DNA of 64,000 bases from Hymenopus coronatus (lineage: Eukaryota; Arthropoda; Insecta; Mantodea; Hymenopodidae), in assembly GCA_030762935.1 (NCBI GenBank), contig CM060883.1, positions 30,498,501-30,562,500 on the forward strand, written 5' to 3'. Position 1 is the first letter of the stretch. Every line of letters begins with the position of its first letter. Under the pieces are notes generated by a model. The model saw only the letters and a list, made by a program, of their open reading frames with translations, was not told the origin of the DNA and ran no database searches. Positions 1 to 10,317 of the stretch are shown in pieces. The position numbers were made by a program, and so were the translations under genes.

Positions 1-165
1 GCAGAACGATGATTAACGCGGTAAATATTTCCGCTGTCAGACCTAGCGAAAAGACTCAATGGCTAACATCTGTGGCCAGTATTAGGAGTAGGTCCCAAGT
101 TCAGAACCCGGCGACTGGCCCAAGAACGGAGAAAGTACAGAAAGAGTGACACAGAAAGTAAAAAA
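1..165. other. Unassigned flank
   Basis: No coding potential, RNA gene or repeat of the families found elsewhere was recognised before the first HX copy. Confidence 0.4.
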
Positions 166-993
166 GTCTGATGCGTTCCATTCACATGACTCTCTCTACA
201 CCTCTGTAACAAATTATTGTTAATAATGTTATTCATCTGTCTGCGTCATATTGATCGAGATAAACATTATCAGAAACGGTCTTATTACTTATTTCTTTAT
301 AAGTAGAAGGGGAATAAGAAAATACACTACGCTAAACCGACACTCAAATGTTTTAAAATGTAGCTGCTATGGGTTTGAAACCCATTCCTTTACGTGGACA
401 GGAGTTGACAAGTTTTCGTAAGGACAAAGTTTAAGTATTTTAAAAATAAAGCCAATAATAAGGAATATCTCGAAAACGGTCAACTGCATAAGTTGTGTGT
501 TTTAAGGAGTGCCACGTTTCCTGTGTAGTGAGGTTTGTCTAACTCTTACGGTTTACCAGTTATGTAAAAATTCGAAAAATTCATTCAGAATAAAGAGATC
601 TTCATATGTTATTTTCAGAAAAGTCAAGATGTATATTATGTTATGTAAATGTCTTAAATGTAAGAGATTTTATCCAAAATCTTTCTTGAGAAAATACAAT
701 TTTCGAAATTTGTTCCGTGTAAAGGGTAGTTGAGGGTAGGGGATTTTCTTGAAAATCTTCGTGCCACACCTTTGGAAGATACTGAACTTAAATATCAAGT
801 TTGGTGTTTAGCGAACTTTTCGTTTTTGAGCTTTGCTGTCCACAGACACACACACGACATTTTTTCAAAAATGTGTGTTTTTTTTTATTCAGGAGGACTC
901 CAATGTATTTCCAATGAAATATCGGTATCGAATTTTAGGTGCATTACAATACCTTCTTTATTCACAATGTACATAGTACTAGTAGAGAAAGTA
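166..993 (+). mobile_element. HX repeat, near full-length copy
   Basis: First copy of the dominant repeat of this window (HX is a working name). In this orientation a copy begins TCTGATGTGTTCCATTCACA, followed by ACTTTCTCTACA. It then has a GCTAAT...ATTAGC hairpin, a TTACTTGCTTCC/GTAAGTAGAAGG block, CAGGAGTTGACAA, TCTCTTACGGTTTA, TCAAAATCGTTAGAGCC, the palindromic AAATACCAAGTTTGGTATTT and an (AC)n run. It ends with a hairpin on ACTATGTACATAGT and the motif GTAGAGAAAGTAAA. No protein domain is visible. The copy ends at the hairpin and the next copy starts immediately. The pattern is seen directly; calling it a non-autonomous mobile element is inference. Confidence 0.75.
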
Positions 994-1186
994 AAAATCT
1001 GATGCGCTCCATTCACATAAATTTCTCTACCTGTTCTGCAAACAAACTTATTATAAGTTTATACTTAATCTACTGTAAGCAGAAGGGAATACACTACGCT
1101 AAACACATAGTCAAATCATTTCACAGCTGTCACGAAATGAAACAACAGAAATTCGATTCTCTTTGCATACCAGGAGTAAATCAAAA
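994..1186 (+). mobile_element. HX repeat, 5' fragment
   Basis: Starts right after the terminal GTAGAGAAAGTAAA of the preceding copy with the HX start TCTGATGCG(C)TCCATTCAC. It runs through the Ser/Cys-codon-like AAGCAGAAGGGAAT block and breaks off near CAGGAGTAAATC. The sequence then switches to an opposite-strand copy, so this is half of a fold-back arrangement. Confidence 0.6.
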
Positions 1187-1192
1187 GGTATA

Positions 1193-1975
1193 TGAAACGA
1201 AAGGTATTCTATTCCACCCAAAATTCGATACCGAGATTTCACCGGAAATGAGGTCCCCCCTGAGTAAAAAAAATATTTTTAGAAAATGGTCCACAGGTGT
1301 CTGGACAGCATAGCCCAAAAACTAAAATACCGTTAAATACTAAAGTATATACTTAGTATTAGAGTTTGGTATCTTCCAAGGATGCGACACGAAAATTTCA
1401 AGTAAATCCCCCTACCCTCAACTGTCATTTACATGGAAAAAATTTCGAAAATTCTGATTTTCTCAATAATGATGTAACAATTTTAATTAAAATGTCGTAT
1501 ATTAAAGATATTTACATAAAATATAGATCTTAATTTCCTAGGAATAGCCTCTGAAGATATCGTGTGCATAACTAGTAAACCGTAACAGATTGACAAAAAA
1601 CTTACTTAACAGAAAATGTAGAACTCGTTATAGCACATAGTTTATGTTATACCTATACGTTTTTTCACGGAGTTGGCCGTTTTTTGAGATATTCCTTATT
1701 ATTAGTTTCAGTTAAAAATTATACTTTTCTCATATAGGAATTTGTCAACTCCTAGCCATACAAACAAAGGAACTTCAATCACATTGCAACTAGATTTTAA
1801 AAAAAAAAATTCACTATAGCTTTAGCTTAGTGTATTCATTTATTTCCCTTCTAATTACAAGGAAATAAGTAAAAGGACCATTTCTGCTAGTTTGTTTTTC
1901 GATTAGTATGAAGTAAATGAGAGAATAAGCTTTTTAACAGTAATTTGGTGTAGAAAAATTCATTTGGCTGGAATA
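1193..1975 (-). mobile_element. HX repeat, inverted, terminal hairpin missing
   Basis: Read on the minus strand this is an HX copy. It starts inside GGTATT...CACCCAAAATTCGATACCGAG (broken here by a change), shows the poly-C segment, CCGTAACAG, TTTGTCAACTCCTAG and the GATTAG...GAAGTAAA end block. The ACTATGTACATAGT hairpin is absent at its junction with the upstream fragment. It is followed by a second copy in the same orientation. Confidence 0.6.
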
Positions 1976-2737
1976 CACGTATTATGTATATAGTGCATAG
2001 AAAAGCTATTGCATTCCACCCAAAAATTTGACACCGAGATTTCACCGGAAACACATGTTTTGGGTGCCCCTGCATCCAAAAAAAAAGCATTTTTGGAAAA
2101 AGGTCCGTGTGTGTGCGTGTGTGGTATGTGTGTGTTTCTGTGGACAGCATAGCTCGAAAACGAAAACACCGTTAAATACCAGACTTGGTATTTAAGCTTG
2201 GTATCTTCCAAGAATGCGACTTGAAGATTTTCAGGAAAATTGCCTCATCCCAAAGTACCTTTTACATGGAAAATGTTTTGAAAATGTTGATTTTCTTAAA
2301 ATTGGCTCTAACGATGTTGATTAAAATATTGTATATTAAAGATATTTACCTGACAAATAAAATGAATATCTTGAATTCTCTGGGAATAGCCTCTGAAGAT
2401 ATCTTTGCATAACTGGTAAACTGTAAGAGTTGGATTTTTTTTATTTTGTTGAGTTGGCTGGTTTTGAGATATATTTCTTTATTTGTTTCAGTTTTAATTT
2501 ATTATTTTCTCATGTGGATTTGTGTCAACTACTGGCCATACAAACAAATGAATTCCAATCACATAGCAACGAGATTTTCAAAGATTTGACTATAGCTTTA
2601 AGCTTTTGGTACTCTCTTATTTGCCTTCTACTTACAAGGAAGCCAGTAATAAGATAATTTCTGATAATTTTTCTCGACTAGCATGAAGTAAAGAGAGGAC
2701 TTAGCTTTTTAACAATAATGGAACACATCAGATTTTG
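1976..2737 (-). mobile_element. HX repeat, inverted copy
   Basis: Same order of blocks as the neighbouring minus-strand copy, with a degraded terminal hairpin (TATTATGTATATAGTGCATAG). It has a (TG)n run at 2105-2140, where other copies carry (AC)n on the opposite strand, and ends in GGAACACATCAGATTTTG with the ATGTGAA part deleted. A short HX-like terminal scrap follows at about 2750-2818. Confidence 0.6.
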
Positions 2738-2859
2738 TTTAATTTGCAGAGCCTCAAACGCGTGTATTTCCGATGAAATAATGGTATCTACATATCTACT
2801 ATAGACATTTAGTATAGGAAAATGAATGTCTCGGCGAGACGAGGTCCAAGCCTACTCAC

Positions 2860-2975
2860 CCTGAGCTGCGAGGAAGATGCTGAGGCTAGTGATTACCAGT
2901 CGGGTTGCCATCGCGTACTTGTGCCAACAAATGATGGTGTCTGTCTGTCTGTACAGGTGTATCTCATAGATAACT
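2860..2975 (-). CDS. Candidate internal coding exon of an unidentified membrane protein
   Basis: On the minus strand a pyrimidine-rich tract ending CTCTTCTGTCTCCTGCAG gives a strong splice acceptor just before 2975. The segment ends at 2860 before GTGAGT, a consensus donor. The 116 nt between are open in only one frame. They give 38 codons plus one split base on each side, including the stretch MATRLVITSLSIFLAAQ, hydrophobic enough for part of a membrane segment or signal anchor. The sequence is less AT-rich than its surroundings and is not an HX, SINE or LINE piece. No family was recognised. It could instead be a first exon starting at the ATG at 2911, or a chance combination. No neighbouring exon was found. 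Confidence 0.4.
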
Positions 2976-3261
2976 CTGCAGGAGACAGAAGAGAGGGAAG
3001 TCTCTCTCCAATAGCGCTCCTCGGCTGGCGGGCACATTCAAACTCATGATCATAATCTCTCTAACGTCCTTCAAATCCCTTTCATATTTAACGACAAACA
3101 ATGTTGACTAACACATCGTTTACATCCACCACAACACCTTTATTGCCCGCATATTATACAACCCGAAATGGTTATATATTATACAACTGGATAAACAGAG
3201 AGTTTATCCATGAGTAGAACAATTTAAAACGCGACCCGAAGAGTTCTAGTTAAAAAAAAAA

Positions 3262-3970
3262 TCTGATGTGCTCCATTCACATGACTTTCTCTACATCTCT
3301 GCAACAAATTATTCTTAAAAAGCTTATACTTCTTTTTACTTTATGCTAATCAGAAAAAATTAGCAGAAATATTTTTATTACTTGCTTCCTTGCAAGGAAA
3401 TAAGGGACTACCATAGGTTAAAGTGATAGTCAAAAGCTGGTTGCTATGTCAATGAAGTTCCTTTGTTTATATGGATAGGAGTTGACAAGTTCCTGTATGA
3501 GAAAAGTATACGTTTTTCATAGCAGAAACAAAAATAAGGAATGTCTTAAAAACGACGAACTCCACGAAAAAATGTATATAACATAAATTGTGTGTTTTAA
3601 TGTGCTCTACATTATTCGTGTGCTAAGTTTTTGTCCATCTCTTACGGTTTAGCAGTTATTCAAAATTCAGTAAAATTCATCCAGATTAAACTACTCTTCA
3701 GAGGCTATTCCCAGAAAATTCAAGATATACATTTTATTTGTCAGGTAAATATCTTTAATATACGAAATTTTAATCAAAATCGTTAGAGCCATTTCTGAGA
3801 AAATCAAAATTTTCGAAAAAAGTTCCATGTAAAGGATAGTTGGGGGTGGGGGAATTTTTCTCAAAATATTCGTGTCGCATCCCTGGAAGATACTAAACCT
3901 AAATACCAAGTTTGGTATTTTACCGACTTTTCGTTTTTGAGTTACCGTGTTCACAGACACACGGACACAC

Positions 3971-4006
<36 letters not shown>

Positions 4007-4138
4007 TTTTGTGAAAATGCTTTTTTTGGATATTGAGGACCCTAAAACATATATTTCTGGTGAAATCTCGGTATCGAATTTTTGAGTGGAGTGCAATACC
4101 TTCTCTATACACTATGTACGTAGTGGTATAGAGAAAGT
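3262..4138 (+). mobile_element. HX repeat, full-length copy (877 bp)
   Basis: One of the best complete copies. It has the start TCTGATGTGCTCCATTCACA, all internal blocks, a long (AC)n run at about 3956-4003, and the terminal hairpin ending GTATAGAGAAAGTAAAA. It is followed without a gap by another copy in the same orientation. On the minus strand it has a run of about 100 open codons (3691-4002) that recurs in other copies. Confidence 0.75.
3956..4003. repeat. (AC)n microsatellite inside HX
   Basis: Nearly pure AC dinucleotide run, with ACGGACAC interruptions at its left, lying at the fixed AC-rich position of the HX repeat. Confidence 0.85.
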
Positions 4139-4916
4139 AAAAATCTGATGTGTTCCATTCACATGACTTTCTCTACATCTCTGTAACAAATTATTGTTAA
4201 AAAGCTTATGCTTCCATTTATTTCATACTAATTGAGAATACATTAGCAGAAATAGTGTTATTACTTGCTTCCTTAAGTAGAAGTGAAAAAGCGAGTAGCA
4301 TAAGCTAAAGTCAAAGTCAAAAGCTGGTTGCTATGTGACTGAAGTTCCTTTGTTTGTATGGACGGAGTTGATAATTTCCTGTATGAGAAAAGTATGTTTT
4401 TCAAAGCTGAAACTAAAAACAAGGAATATCTTAAAAACGATCAACTCCACTAAAAAATGTATGCAACATAAATTGTGTTTTAATGTGCTCTACATTTTCT
4501 GAGTGGTAAGTTTTTGTCCATCTCTTTCGATTTAGCAGTTATGCTAAAATCTGTAAAATTCATCCAGAATAAAGTAGTCTTCAGAGGCTATTCCCAGAAA
4601 ATTCAAGATATATATTTTGTTTGTCTTAAATATACCAAATTTTAATCAAAATCGTTAGAGCCATTTTTAAGAAAATCAAAATTTTCGAAATTTTATTCAG
4701 GTAAAGGGTAGTTTGCGGTGGGAGGATTTTCTTGAAAATCTTCGTGTCGGATTCTTGTAAGATACCAAACTCAAATACCAAATTTGGTTTTTAATTGTCT
4801 TTTCATTTTTGAGCAATGCTGCACACAGACGCACACACACAGACACAGACACACACACAGACACACACGGACATTTTTCTAAAAATACATGTACATAATA
4901 CGTATAGAGAAAGTAA
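4139..4916 (+). mobile_element. HX repeat, full-length copy in tandem
   Basis: Begins AATCTGATGTGTTCCATTCA directly at the end of the previous copy and ends GTATAGAGAAAGTAATA. The (AC)n zone is interrupted, at about 4810-4870. A deletion has removed most of the segment between the (AC)n run and the terminal hairpin. Confidence 0.7.
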
Positions 4917-5305
4917 TATTTGCGAATAAACATATCAAATTATTATATAAAATAAGAGAGAAAATAGAAATGAAATGAAATATACATTCTTTATTAATAT
5001 TTGTCTACCCAATTAAAAGATTAAATTCTTCTAAACCAGTTTTCACAATGCTACTAAAGGCACTACCAAAGAAGTAGTTCAAATGGCCATGAGTGTTAGA
5101 TGATAGGTAATGGACTGGCCATCCATTCAAATGTTGCAAGTTCAAATCCCAGTGGTTGTGGTAAATGACGGGGAGAGCCCAAGTAAAATAATCGGTGTGA
5201 TACTTTGAAGTTAATGGAGTTACATTTGGCTGTCGGTTGTGTCGGTTTTCTCTTTTATTCATTTAAAAAATCACTGCAATTTTAGGACATAAAGTGTATA
5301 TATTT
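4917..5305. other. Unassigned spacer with a weak tRNA-like stretch
   Basis: Not HX. Around 5085-5165 the motif AAGTTCAAATCCCAGTGG resembles an RNA polymerase III B box, with a possible A-box-like stretch upstream. It could be a decayed SINE, but I found no second copy in the window. Confidence 0.25.
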
Positions 5306-6088
5306 TTACTTTCTCTACTAGTACTATGTACATAGTGTATAGAAAAGGTATTGCAATGCACCCAAAAAATTCGATGTGTGTGTGTGTGTGGACAGCATAG
5401 CTCAAAAACGAAAAGATTGTTAAATACCAAACTTAGTATTTAAGTTTCGTGTCTTCCAAGGATGCGAAACAACGAATTTCAAGAAAATCCCCACCTCGCG
5501 AACTACTCTTTACGTGGAAAAATATTCGAAAATTTTTATTTTCTCAAAAATGGCTAACGATTTTGATTGAAAAGTCGTATATTAAAGATATTTACTTGAC
5601 AAATGAAATGTATATCTTGAATTTTCTGGGAATAACCTCTGAAGGAATCTGTATTCTGGATGAATTTTGCGGAAATTTACACAACTGGTAAACCGTAAGA
5701 GATAGACAAACTCTTACACAACAAAGAATGTAAAGCTCGTTGAAGCACACAATTTATGTTATATGCATTTTTTTCGTGGAGTTGACCATTTTTGAGATAT
5801 TCCTTATTATTGGTTTTAGTTTTAATATAATTATACTCACCTCATACGGGAATTTGTCAACTCCTGGCCATACAAACCAACATATTTTAATCACATAGCA
5901 AACAGCTAACCCTTTAGACTATGGCACTCCCTTATTTCCTTCCTGCTTACAAGAAAGCAAGTAATAAGACCATTTTGCTATTTTTTTCTCAATTAGCGAG
6001 AAGTAAAAGGAGAATAAGCTTTTTAATAATAATTTGTTCCCGAGATGTATAGAAAGTTATGTGAATGGAACATAACAGATTTTTTTAG
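5306..6088 (-). mobile_element. HX repeat, inverted full-length copy
   Basis: Starts on this strand with TTTTTACTTTCTCTACTAGT and the ACTATGTACATAGTGTATAG hairpin, and ends GTGAATGGAACATAACAGAT. The segment between the hairpin and the (TG)n is shortened. An open run of 80 codons at 5449-5691 reads on the plus strand and matches the recurring HX frame. Confidence 0.7.
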
Positions 6089-6179
6089 GACATGTCTACA
6101 CAAGCAAGTTCTGGCATAAGATTCAAGCATTTCGATGTTTTCCTTGACATAGGTTCGCACTCATTTACACACTTACACA

Positions 6180-6180
6180 T

Positions 6181-6224
<44 letters not shown>

Positions 6225-6234
6225 ACACTCACAC

Positions 6235-6287
<53 letters not shown>

Positions 6288-6320
6288 TTCTCTCTTTCTC
6301 TCTCTCTCACTCACACTCAC
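6180..6320. repeat. Compound (AC)n-(TC)n microsatellite
   Basis: A nearly pure AC tract at about 6183-6222 is followed by a TC tract at about 6239-6318. The apparent open frames across it on both strands are low-complexity artefacts. Confidence 0.9.
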
Positions 6321-6384
6321 ACCCACACGCTTACATACTAAAGGGCAAATTAGAAAAGAGATGCGATTATTAGAAAGCGGAAAT

Positions 6385-6635
6385 TGGTCCATCGACTTTT
6401 CGTGGGTTCAAACACACACGGGCCACCTTGCGGACAGACTGACTAAAGAAACTGCCCGAAACACCAGTCATCGAATCTCTTTGAACACTTAAGAGAAGAA
6501 AGATTTACGGCACGTAAAAGAACCTCAAGCCTGATACCTCTCGTATCTGAGCAAAATTAAGCGGTCTTTCACGCCCAGTGTAGAATGGGACGCTGAGAAC
6601 CACAGCAGTTAAAGAGCGTCCATAAATTAAAAAAA
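6385..6635 (+). mobile_element. SINE family A copy
   Basis: Shares a body with copies at 12.1, 17.7 and 53.5 kb. The shared blocks are a B-box-like GGGTTCAAAC, then GATTTACGGCACGTAAAAGA, GCAAAATTAAGC, TCTTTCACGCCCAGTGTAGA and a CAGCAGTTAAAGAGCG tail ending CATAAAT. The 5' part here differs from the other copies, so the head may be rearranged. The tRNA-derived origin is inferred from the B-box-like motif. Confidence 0.6.
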
Positions 6636-6659
6636 GAAGAAAAATGCCTGTAGCCTCTA

Positions 6660-6905
6660 CTATTCCGAGTACTTTGATTCGTCGACCACTTTCTGGATTT
6701 TGTCAATCGTTTCGGAGGAAGTCACTTCCACTGGATGTCCGGAACGATGTTCATCATGCATGTACGTGGATGTATGGACACGTTTAAATTCAGTTATCCA
6801 ATTGTAACTTGTCTCAAACGCAGGAGCAGATGTGTCTTGAACTTCATCCACCTTGACTTTTATCTCTTTCGGTGTTTAGTCTTTGAAAAAGAAGTGTTTC
6901 ATTCA
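6660..6905 (-). pseudogene. mariner transposase remnant, N-terminal DNA-binding part
   Basis: The minus strand encodes MDEVQDTSAPAFETSYNWIT, then EFKRVHTSTYMHDEHRSGHP and TIDKIQKVV. This matches the paired helix-turn-helix region of mariner-like transposases, whose usual pattern is SAPS/SFxTVYxWxxEFKRGRTS...DEPRSGRP. Upstream, KEIKVKVDEV continues the family pattern, with an in-frame stop. Only about the first quarter of the usual ~345 residues is present. The catalytic DDD domain is missing, so it is a dead fragment. A related N-terminal remnant lies at 50.4-50.6 kb. Confidence 0.75.
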
Positions 6906-7107
6906 CCGCACGAAAATCTTTTTTTTTTTTAATTTTTTTAAATAAACATAAGATTGTTGATTCAATTGTATGGCAATGAAACAACATGATGGATATAGCT
7001 GAAACTTTATCTGCCAACTAGTAAGAGACTAGCTTACTAAATATCAAATTTGTTCGATGCTATGAGTGTAAATTTTTGGATTTTCTGAGACTTATTGTAC
7101 GTCCCTA

Positions 7108-7232
7108 ATATTCGAGATAAACATTAGCAGAAATGGTCTTATTACTTGCAGAGGAAAATAAGGGAATACACGAGGCTAAAGCGGTAGTCTAGTCCTTTAA
7201 AGGTTTATCGCTATGTGAAACAATTGAAATTC
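7108..7232 (+). mobile_element. HX repeat, internal fragment
   Basis: Matches the HX stretch from CGAGATAAACATTAGCAGAA through the GTAGTC...CGCTATGTGAAAC block. Both ends are missing. The preceding 200 bp (6906-7107) hold nothing recognised. Confidence 0.55.
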
Positions 7233-7271
7233 GGCTCTCTTTTACTTTCTCGAAATTGAAACAACACAAAA

Positions 7272-7478
7272 TGTGACTGCCTCCGTGGTCGAGTGGTCGG
7301 GTTCGATTCCCGGCTGATGCGGGGAATTTTTCTTTAACCAGAATTATTCCCTATCTCCCACAGAATCTGGAAGTGTGAATGTGAGAGTAAAGAACCTAAA
7401 GACAACGAGTTCTTTCTAATGCAAAGCCCCCAATATCACCTTAGATGTTAAAGGGGGCTAAATAAATGAAACAATAAA
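7272..7478 (+). mobile_element. SINE family D, tRNA-like head without anticodon arm
   Basis: GCCTCCGTGGTCGAGTGG looks like the acceptor and D arm of a tRNA, and GGGTTCGATTCCCGGC is a near-perfect T arm with B box. The two follow each other directly, leaving no room for an anticodon arm. A non-tRNA body follows and the 3' end is GGGGGCTAAATAAATGAAAC with an A-rich tail. An HX copy begins at once after it. Confidence 0.55.
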
Positions 7479-7479
7479 A

Positions 7480-8345
7480 AAGTCTGATGTGTTACACTCA
7501 CATGACTTTCTCTAGTAGCTCTATATACCTCCTACATAAGATTATTCTTCTTTGTACACAATGCTAATCGAGATAAATATTAGCAGAATGTTATTACTTA
7601 GTTCCTAATAAGTAGAAGAGAATAAGGGAATGCGCTATGCTAAAATGATTGTCAAATGTTTTAAAAGCTGTCGCTATGCGATTGTCATTGCAAATCACTT
7701 CTTTGCTTGGCCAGGAGTAGAACAAAAGAAAAGCGGACACTTCCTGTATGAGAAAAGTTTAAGTACTTCACAATTGATACCAATAGCAAGGAATATCTCA
7801 GAAGCGGTTACCTCCACAACAAAAACGTGAAGGACATAAATTGTTAGTTTTGTCGTGATGTACATTTTTTCTGCAGTGAGTTTTTTTTCTATCTCTTACG
7901 GTTTAGCAGTTAAGCAAAATTCATCCAGAATAAAGAGGTCTTAAGAGGCTATTCCCCAAAAATTCGAGATATACATTATTTCGGACATAAATAGCTTTAA
8001 TATACGGGATTTTAATCAAAATCGTTAGTGCCATTTTTAAGAAAATCAAAATTTTCGAAATTTATTCAATGTAAAGGGTAGGGGGATTTTTTTGAAAATC
8101 TTCGTGTCGCATCCTTGGAAGATACTAAACCTAAATACCAAGTTTGGTATTTAACGGTCTTTTCGAGTTGGAGCTATGCTGTCCACAGACACACACGGAC
8201 CTGTTTTTAAAAATGCTTTTTTCGGACTCAGGGTACTCCAAAACATATATTTCCGGTGAAATCTCGGTATCGAATTTTTGGGTGCAATACTATACATTCT
8301 CTATCCCTATGTACACTGTACATATGGGGCTAGAGAAAGTAAAAC
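7480..8345 (+). mobile_element. HX repeat, full-length copy
   Basis: Starts TCTGATGTGTTACACTCACA and ends with the hairpin and GGCTAGAGAAAGTAAAAC. The (AC)n run is short here (ACACACACGGACC). Confidence 0.7.
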
Positions 8346-8946
8346 AGTTTAAATTTGTGCCTTGATAAAGTAGGGAATCCTTATAACCACTTTTTTCACC
8401 CCTGTTAAGTGAATATTGATGTCAGGGGGATAAGAATTCCCTTAATGTGAAAATTGTGGAGGCTTTACCGTACTAAAAACTCGGGACGAGAAAGAAAGTA
8501 CAAAAGTTTAAGATTCTACCTACTGGCGTGTCTAAACCGTAATCGACTTTCTGCTCACTTCTTTCACCGCTTAAAGATGCGGGGGCTGGCCGCATAGCTC
8601 GTAGTGCTACGAGGAAGAATAAACCACGAAACACATATTCGTCATTACGAAATCTTGAAAACGAGCAGAAAATTATGAAACAACACAAAGCGGCCAGAAG
8701 AGGAAAATCGGCGATTACAAATAGCGAACTAGTAATGAAATTGTAGAAGCATTTCGTAATTTCATTCACTTCACGCGACTTCAATAATAGCTTGGAATAT
8801 GAATAACTAATTATGTAAATGTCATATATGTAAATATTGTGTCCATATTTAGTTACAAATTAAATATTTTGAATTCGAGAGAAACAAACATATAGAATTA
8901 TTTTTTAATATGCTCTTTCAGAAACATATTACAAGATAGAAACAAA
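8346..8946. other. Unique spacer with one 103-codon open frame on minus
   Basis: Not HX. The minus strand is open from 8784 to 8473, with a hydrophobic stretch (FVIADFPLLAALCCFIIF) and a stop after FFLVPSF. The frame also contains a good acceptor-like sequence (TTATTCTTCCTCGTAG). No family is recognised and composition alone could explain it, so I do not call a gene. Confidence 0.3.
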
Positions 8947-9701
8947 AAAATCTGATCGGTTCCATTCACATGACTTTCTCTACATCTCTGTAACAAATTA
9001 TTGTTAAAAAACTTAAGCTTCCATCTACTCCATTCTAATCGAGATAAATACTAGCGGAAATGCTTTCTTGCAAGCAGAAAGAAAATAAGGGAATACACTA
9101 GGCTAAAACAACATTAAAAGCTGGTTGCCATGTGGATGAAATTCGTTTCTATGCATTGTCAGACGTTCCGAAATCCCCGTATGTGAACATTTTTAAGAAT
9201 TTCAAAACTGAAACAAATAACAAGCAATATCTCAAAAATGTTCAGCTCTAAGAAAAAAAAACTTATATGTTAAAAAGTATGTGTTTTAATAAGATCTACA
9301 TTTTTTGTGTAGTAAGATTTTGTCTCCCTTACGGTTCTTTAGTTATGCAAAATCTAGCAAAATTCATCCAGAATAAAGAGGTCTCCAGAGACTATTCCCT
9401 GAAAATTCAAGATATACATTTTAATTGTCGTTTAAATATCTTTAATAAACGTTATTTTAATCAAAACCATCAGCCATTTTTGAGAAAATAAAACTTTTCA
9501 AAATTTTTTCATGTAAAGGCTAATTTGGTGTGACGGGATTTTCCTCAAAATCTTCGTGTCGCATCCTTGGATGATACTAAACTTATATACCAACTTTTGT
9601 ATTTTACCGACTTTTCATTTTTGAGTTATCGTCTTCAAAGACGCGGACACACACACACAAACACACACACAGGCGGAATCGCGCGGACCTCTTTCTAAGA
9701 A
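8947..9701 (+). mobile_element. HX repeat, 3'-truncated copy
   Basis: Starts TCTGATCGGTTCCATTCACA and is normal to the (AC)n zone (about 9640-9690). It is cut there and joined directly to the start of another copy. Confidence 0.65.
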
Positions 9702-9897
9702 TCTTATGTGTTCCATTCACATGACTTTCTCTACATCTCTGCAACAAATTATTGTTAAAAAGCTTATACTTCTTTTTACTTCATCCTAATCGAGAAAAAA
9801 TTAACACAAATAGTATTATTACTTGCTTCCATGCAAGTAGAAGGGAAATAAAGGAGTAGCATAGGCTAAAGATGTAGTCAAAAGCTGGTTGCTATGC
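9702..9897 (+). mobile_element. HX repeat, 5' fragment
   Basis: Starts ATCTTATGTGTTCCATTCAC and runs to AAAGCTGGTTGCTATG, where a SINE C fragment takes over. Confidence 0.65.
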
Positions 9898-10052
9898 ATA
9901 AAAGCGTGAGGAAGTGGAGGATATGAAATGCAACCGAAATGGACGATAGGAAAGGTGATGATGGAGCAATTGATGGAATGGGTTGGCGGGGGAACTGGAG
10001 GTCCCGGAGAAATCCCGCCCAGACGTCGCTTCGTCCCACAAATCCAATAACT
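9898..10052 (-). mobile_element. SINE family C, internal fragment
   Basis: Matches the body of the SINE C copy at 23.3 kb: GATGATGGAGCA, then GGAATG...GGCGGGGGAA, GGAGAAA(A)TCCCGCCC and CGTCGCTT(C/T)GTCC. The tRNA-like head is missing. Confidence 0.55.
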
Positions 10053-10125
10053 CCTTTGTTCAAATCCCGGCTATAGCATTGAATATTTCAGTCTGACTCT
10101 ACCTATCCAACTCATTTCCTACACA
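10053..10125 (+). mobile_element. SINE family E, 3' fragment
   Basis: The stretch CAAATCCCGGCTATAGCATT, followed by TTTCAGTCTGACTCTACCTA, repeats at 10.22-10.28 kb. Only the T-arm-like part and tail are present. Confidence 0.4.
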
Positions 10126-10169
10126 CGGTTTCTGTAAGAAAACAATTAAAAGTTTCACAATTGTACATA

Positions 10170-10290
10170 ATGCCATGGTAGCTCAGTGGTAGAGCAACCG
10201 GCTAGAGACCAGAAGAACCGTGGTTCAAATCCTGACAATGGCATTTAATTTTTCAGTCTTACTCTACCTATCCAACCCAATAATTGTCTG
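10170..10290 (+). mobile_element. SINE family E with tRNA-like head
   Basis: GCCATGGTAGCTCAGTGGTA then GAGC forms a good A box and D arm, and GTGGTTCAAATCC is a B box. The acceptor stem (GCCATGG with CAATGGC) pairs at 6 of 7 positions. The anticodon and T stems pair poorly. The same 3' tail occurs just upstream. I therefore read it as a SINE head rather than a working tRNA gene. Confidence 0.45.
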
Positions 10291-10317
10291 TGCTAAATAG
10301 GCACGTATTTATTTTGA

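Noticed and set aside
166..993. Calling HX a Helitron
   Set aside because: The TCTCTA start and terminal hairpin are suggestive, but no CTRR end follows the hairpin at the correct distance and no Rep/helicase sequence is present.
6092..6392. Open frames of about 70-93 codons on both strands
   Set aside because: They are translations of the AC and TC simple repeats (runs of HTHT, SLSL, CVCV, ERER).
8473..8784. 103-codon minus-strand frame as a gene
   Set aside because: Hydrophobic stretch and one acceptor-like site, but no donor, no family resemblance and T-rich composition; kept only as a note.
10170..10245. Possible tRNA gene
   Set aside because: A and B boxes and most of an acceptor stem are present, but the anticodon and T stems pair poorly. 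The same 3' tail repeats 120 bp upstream, so it is better read as a SINE head.
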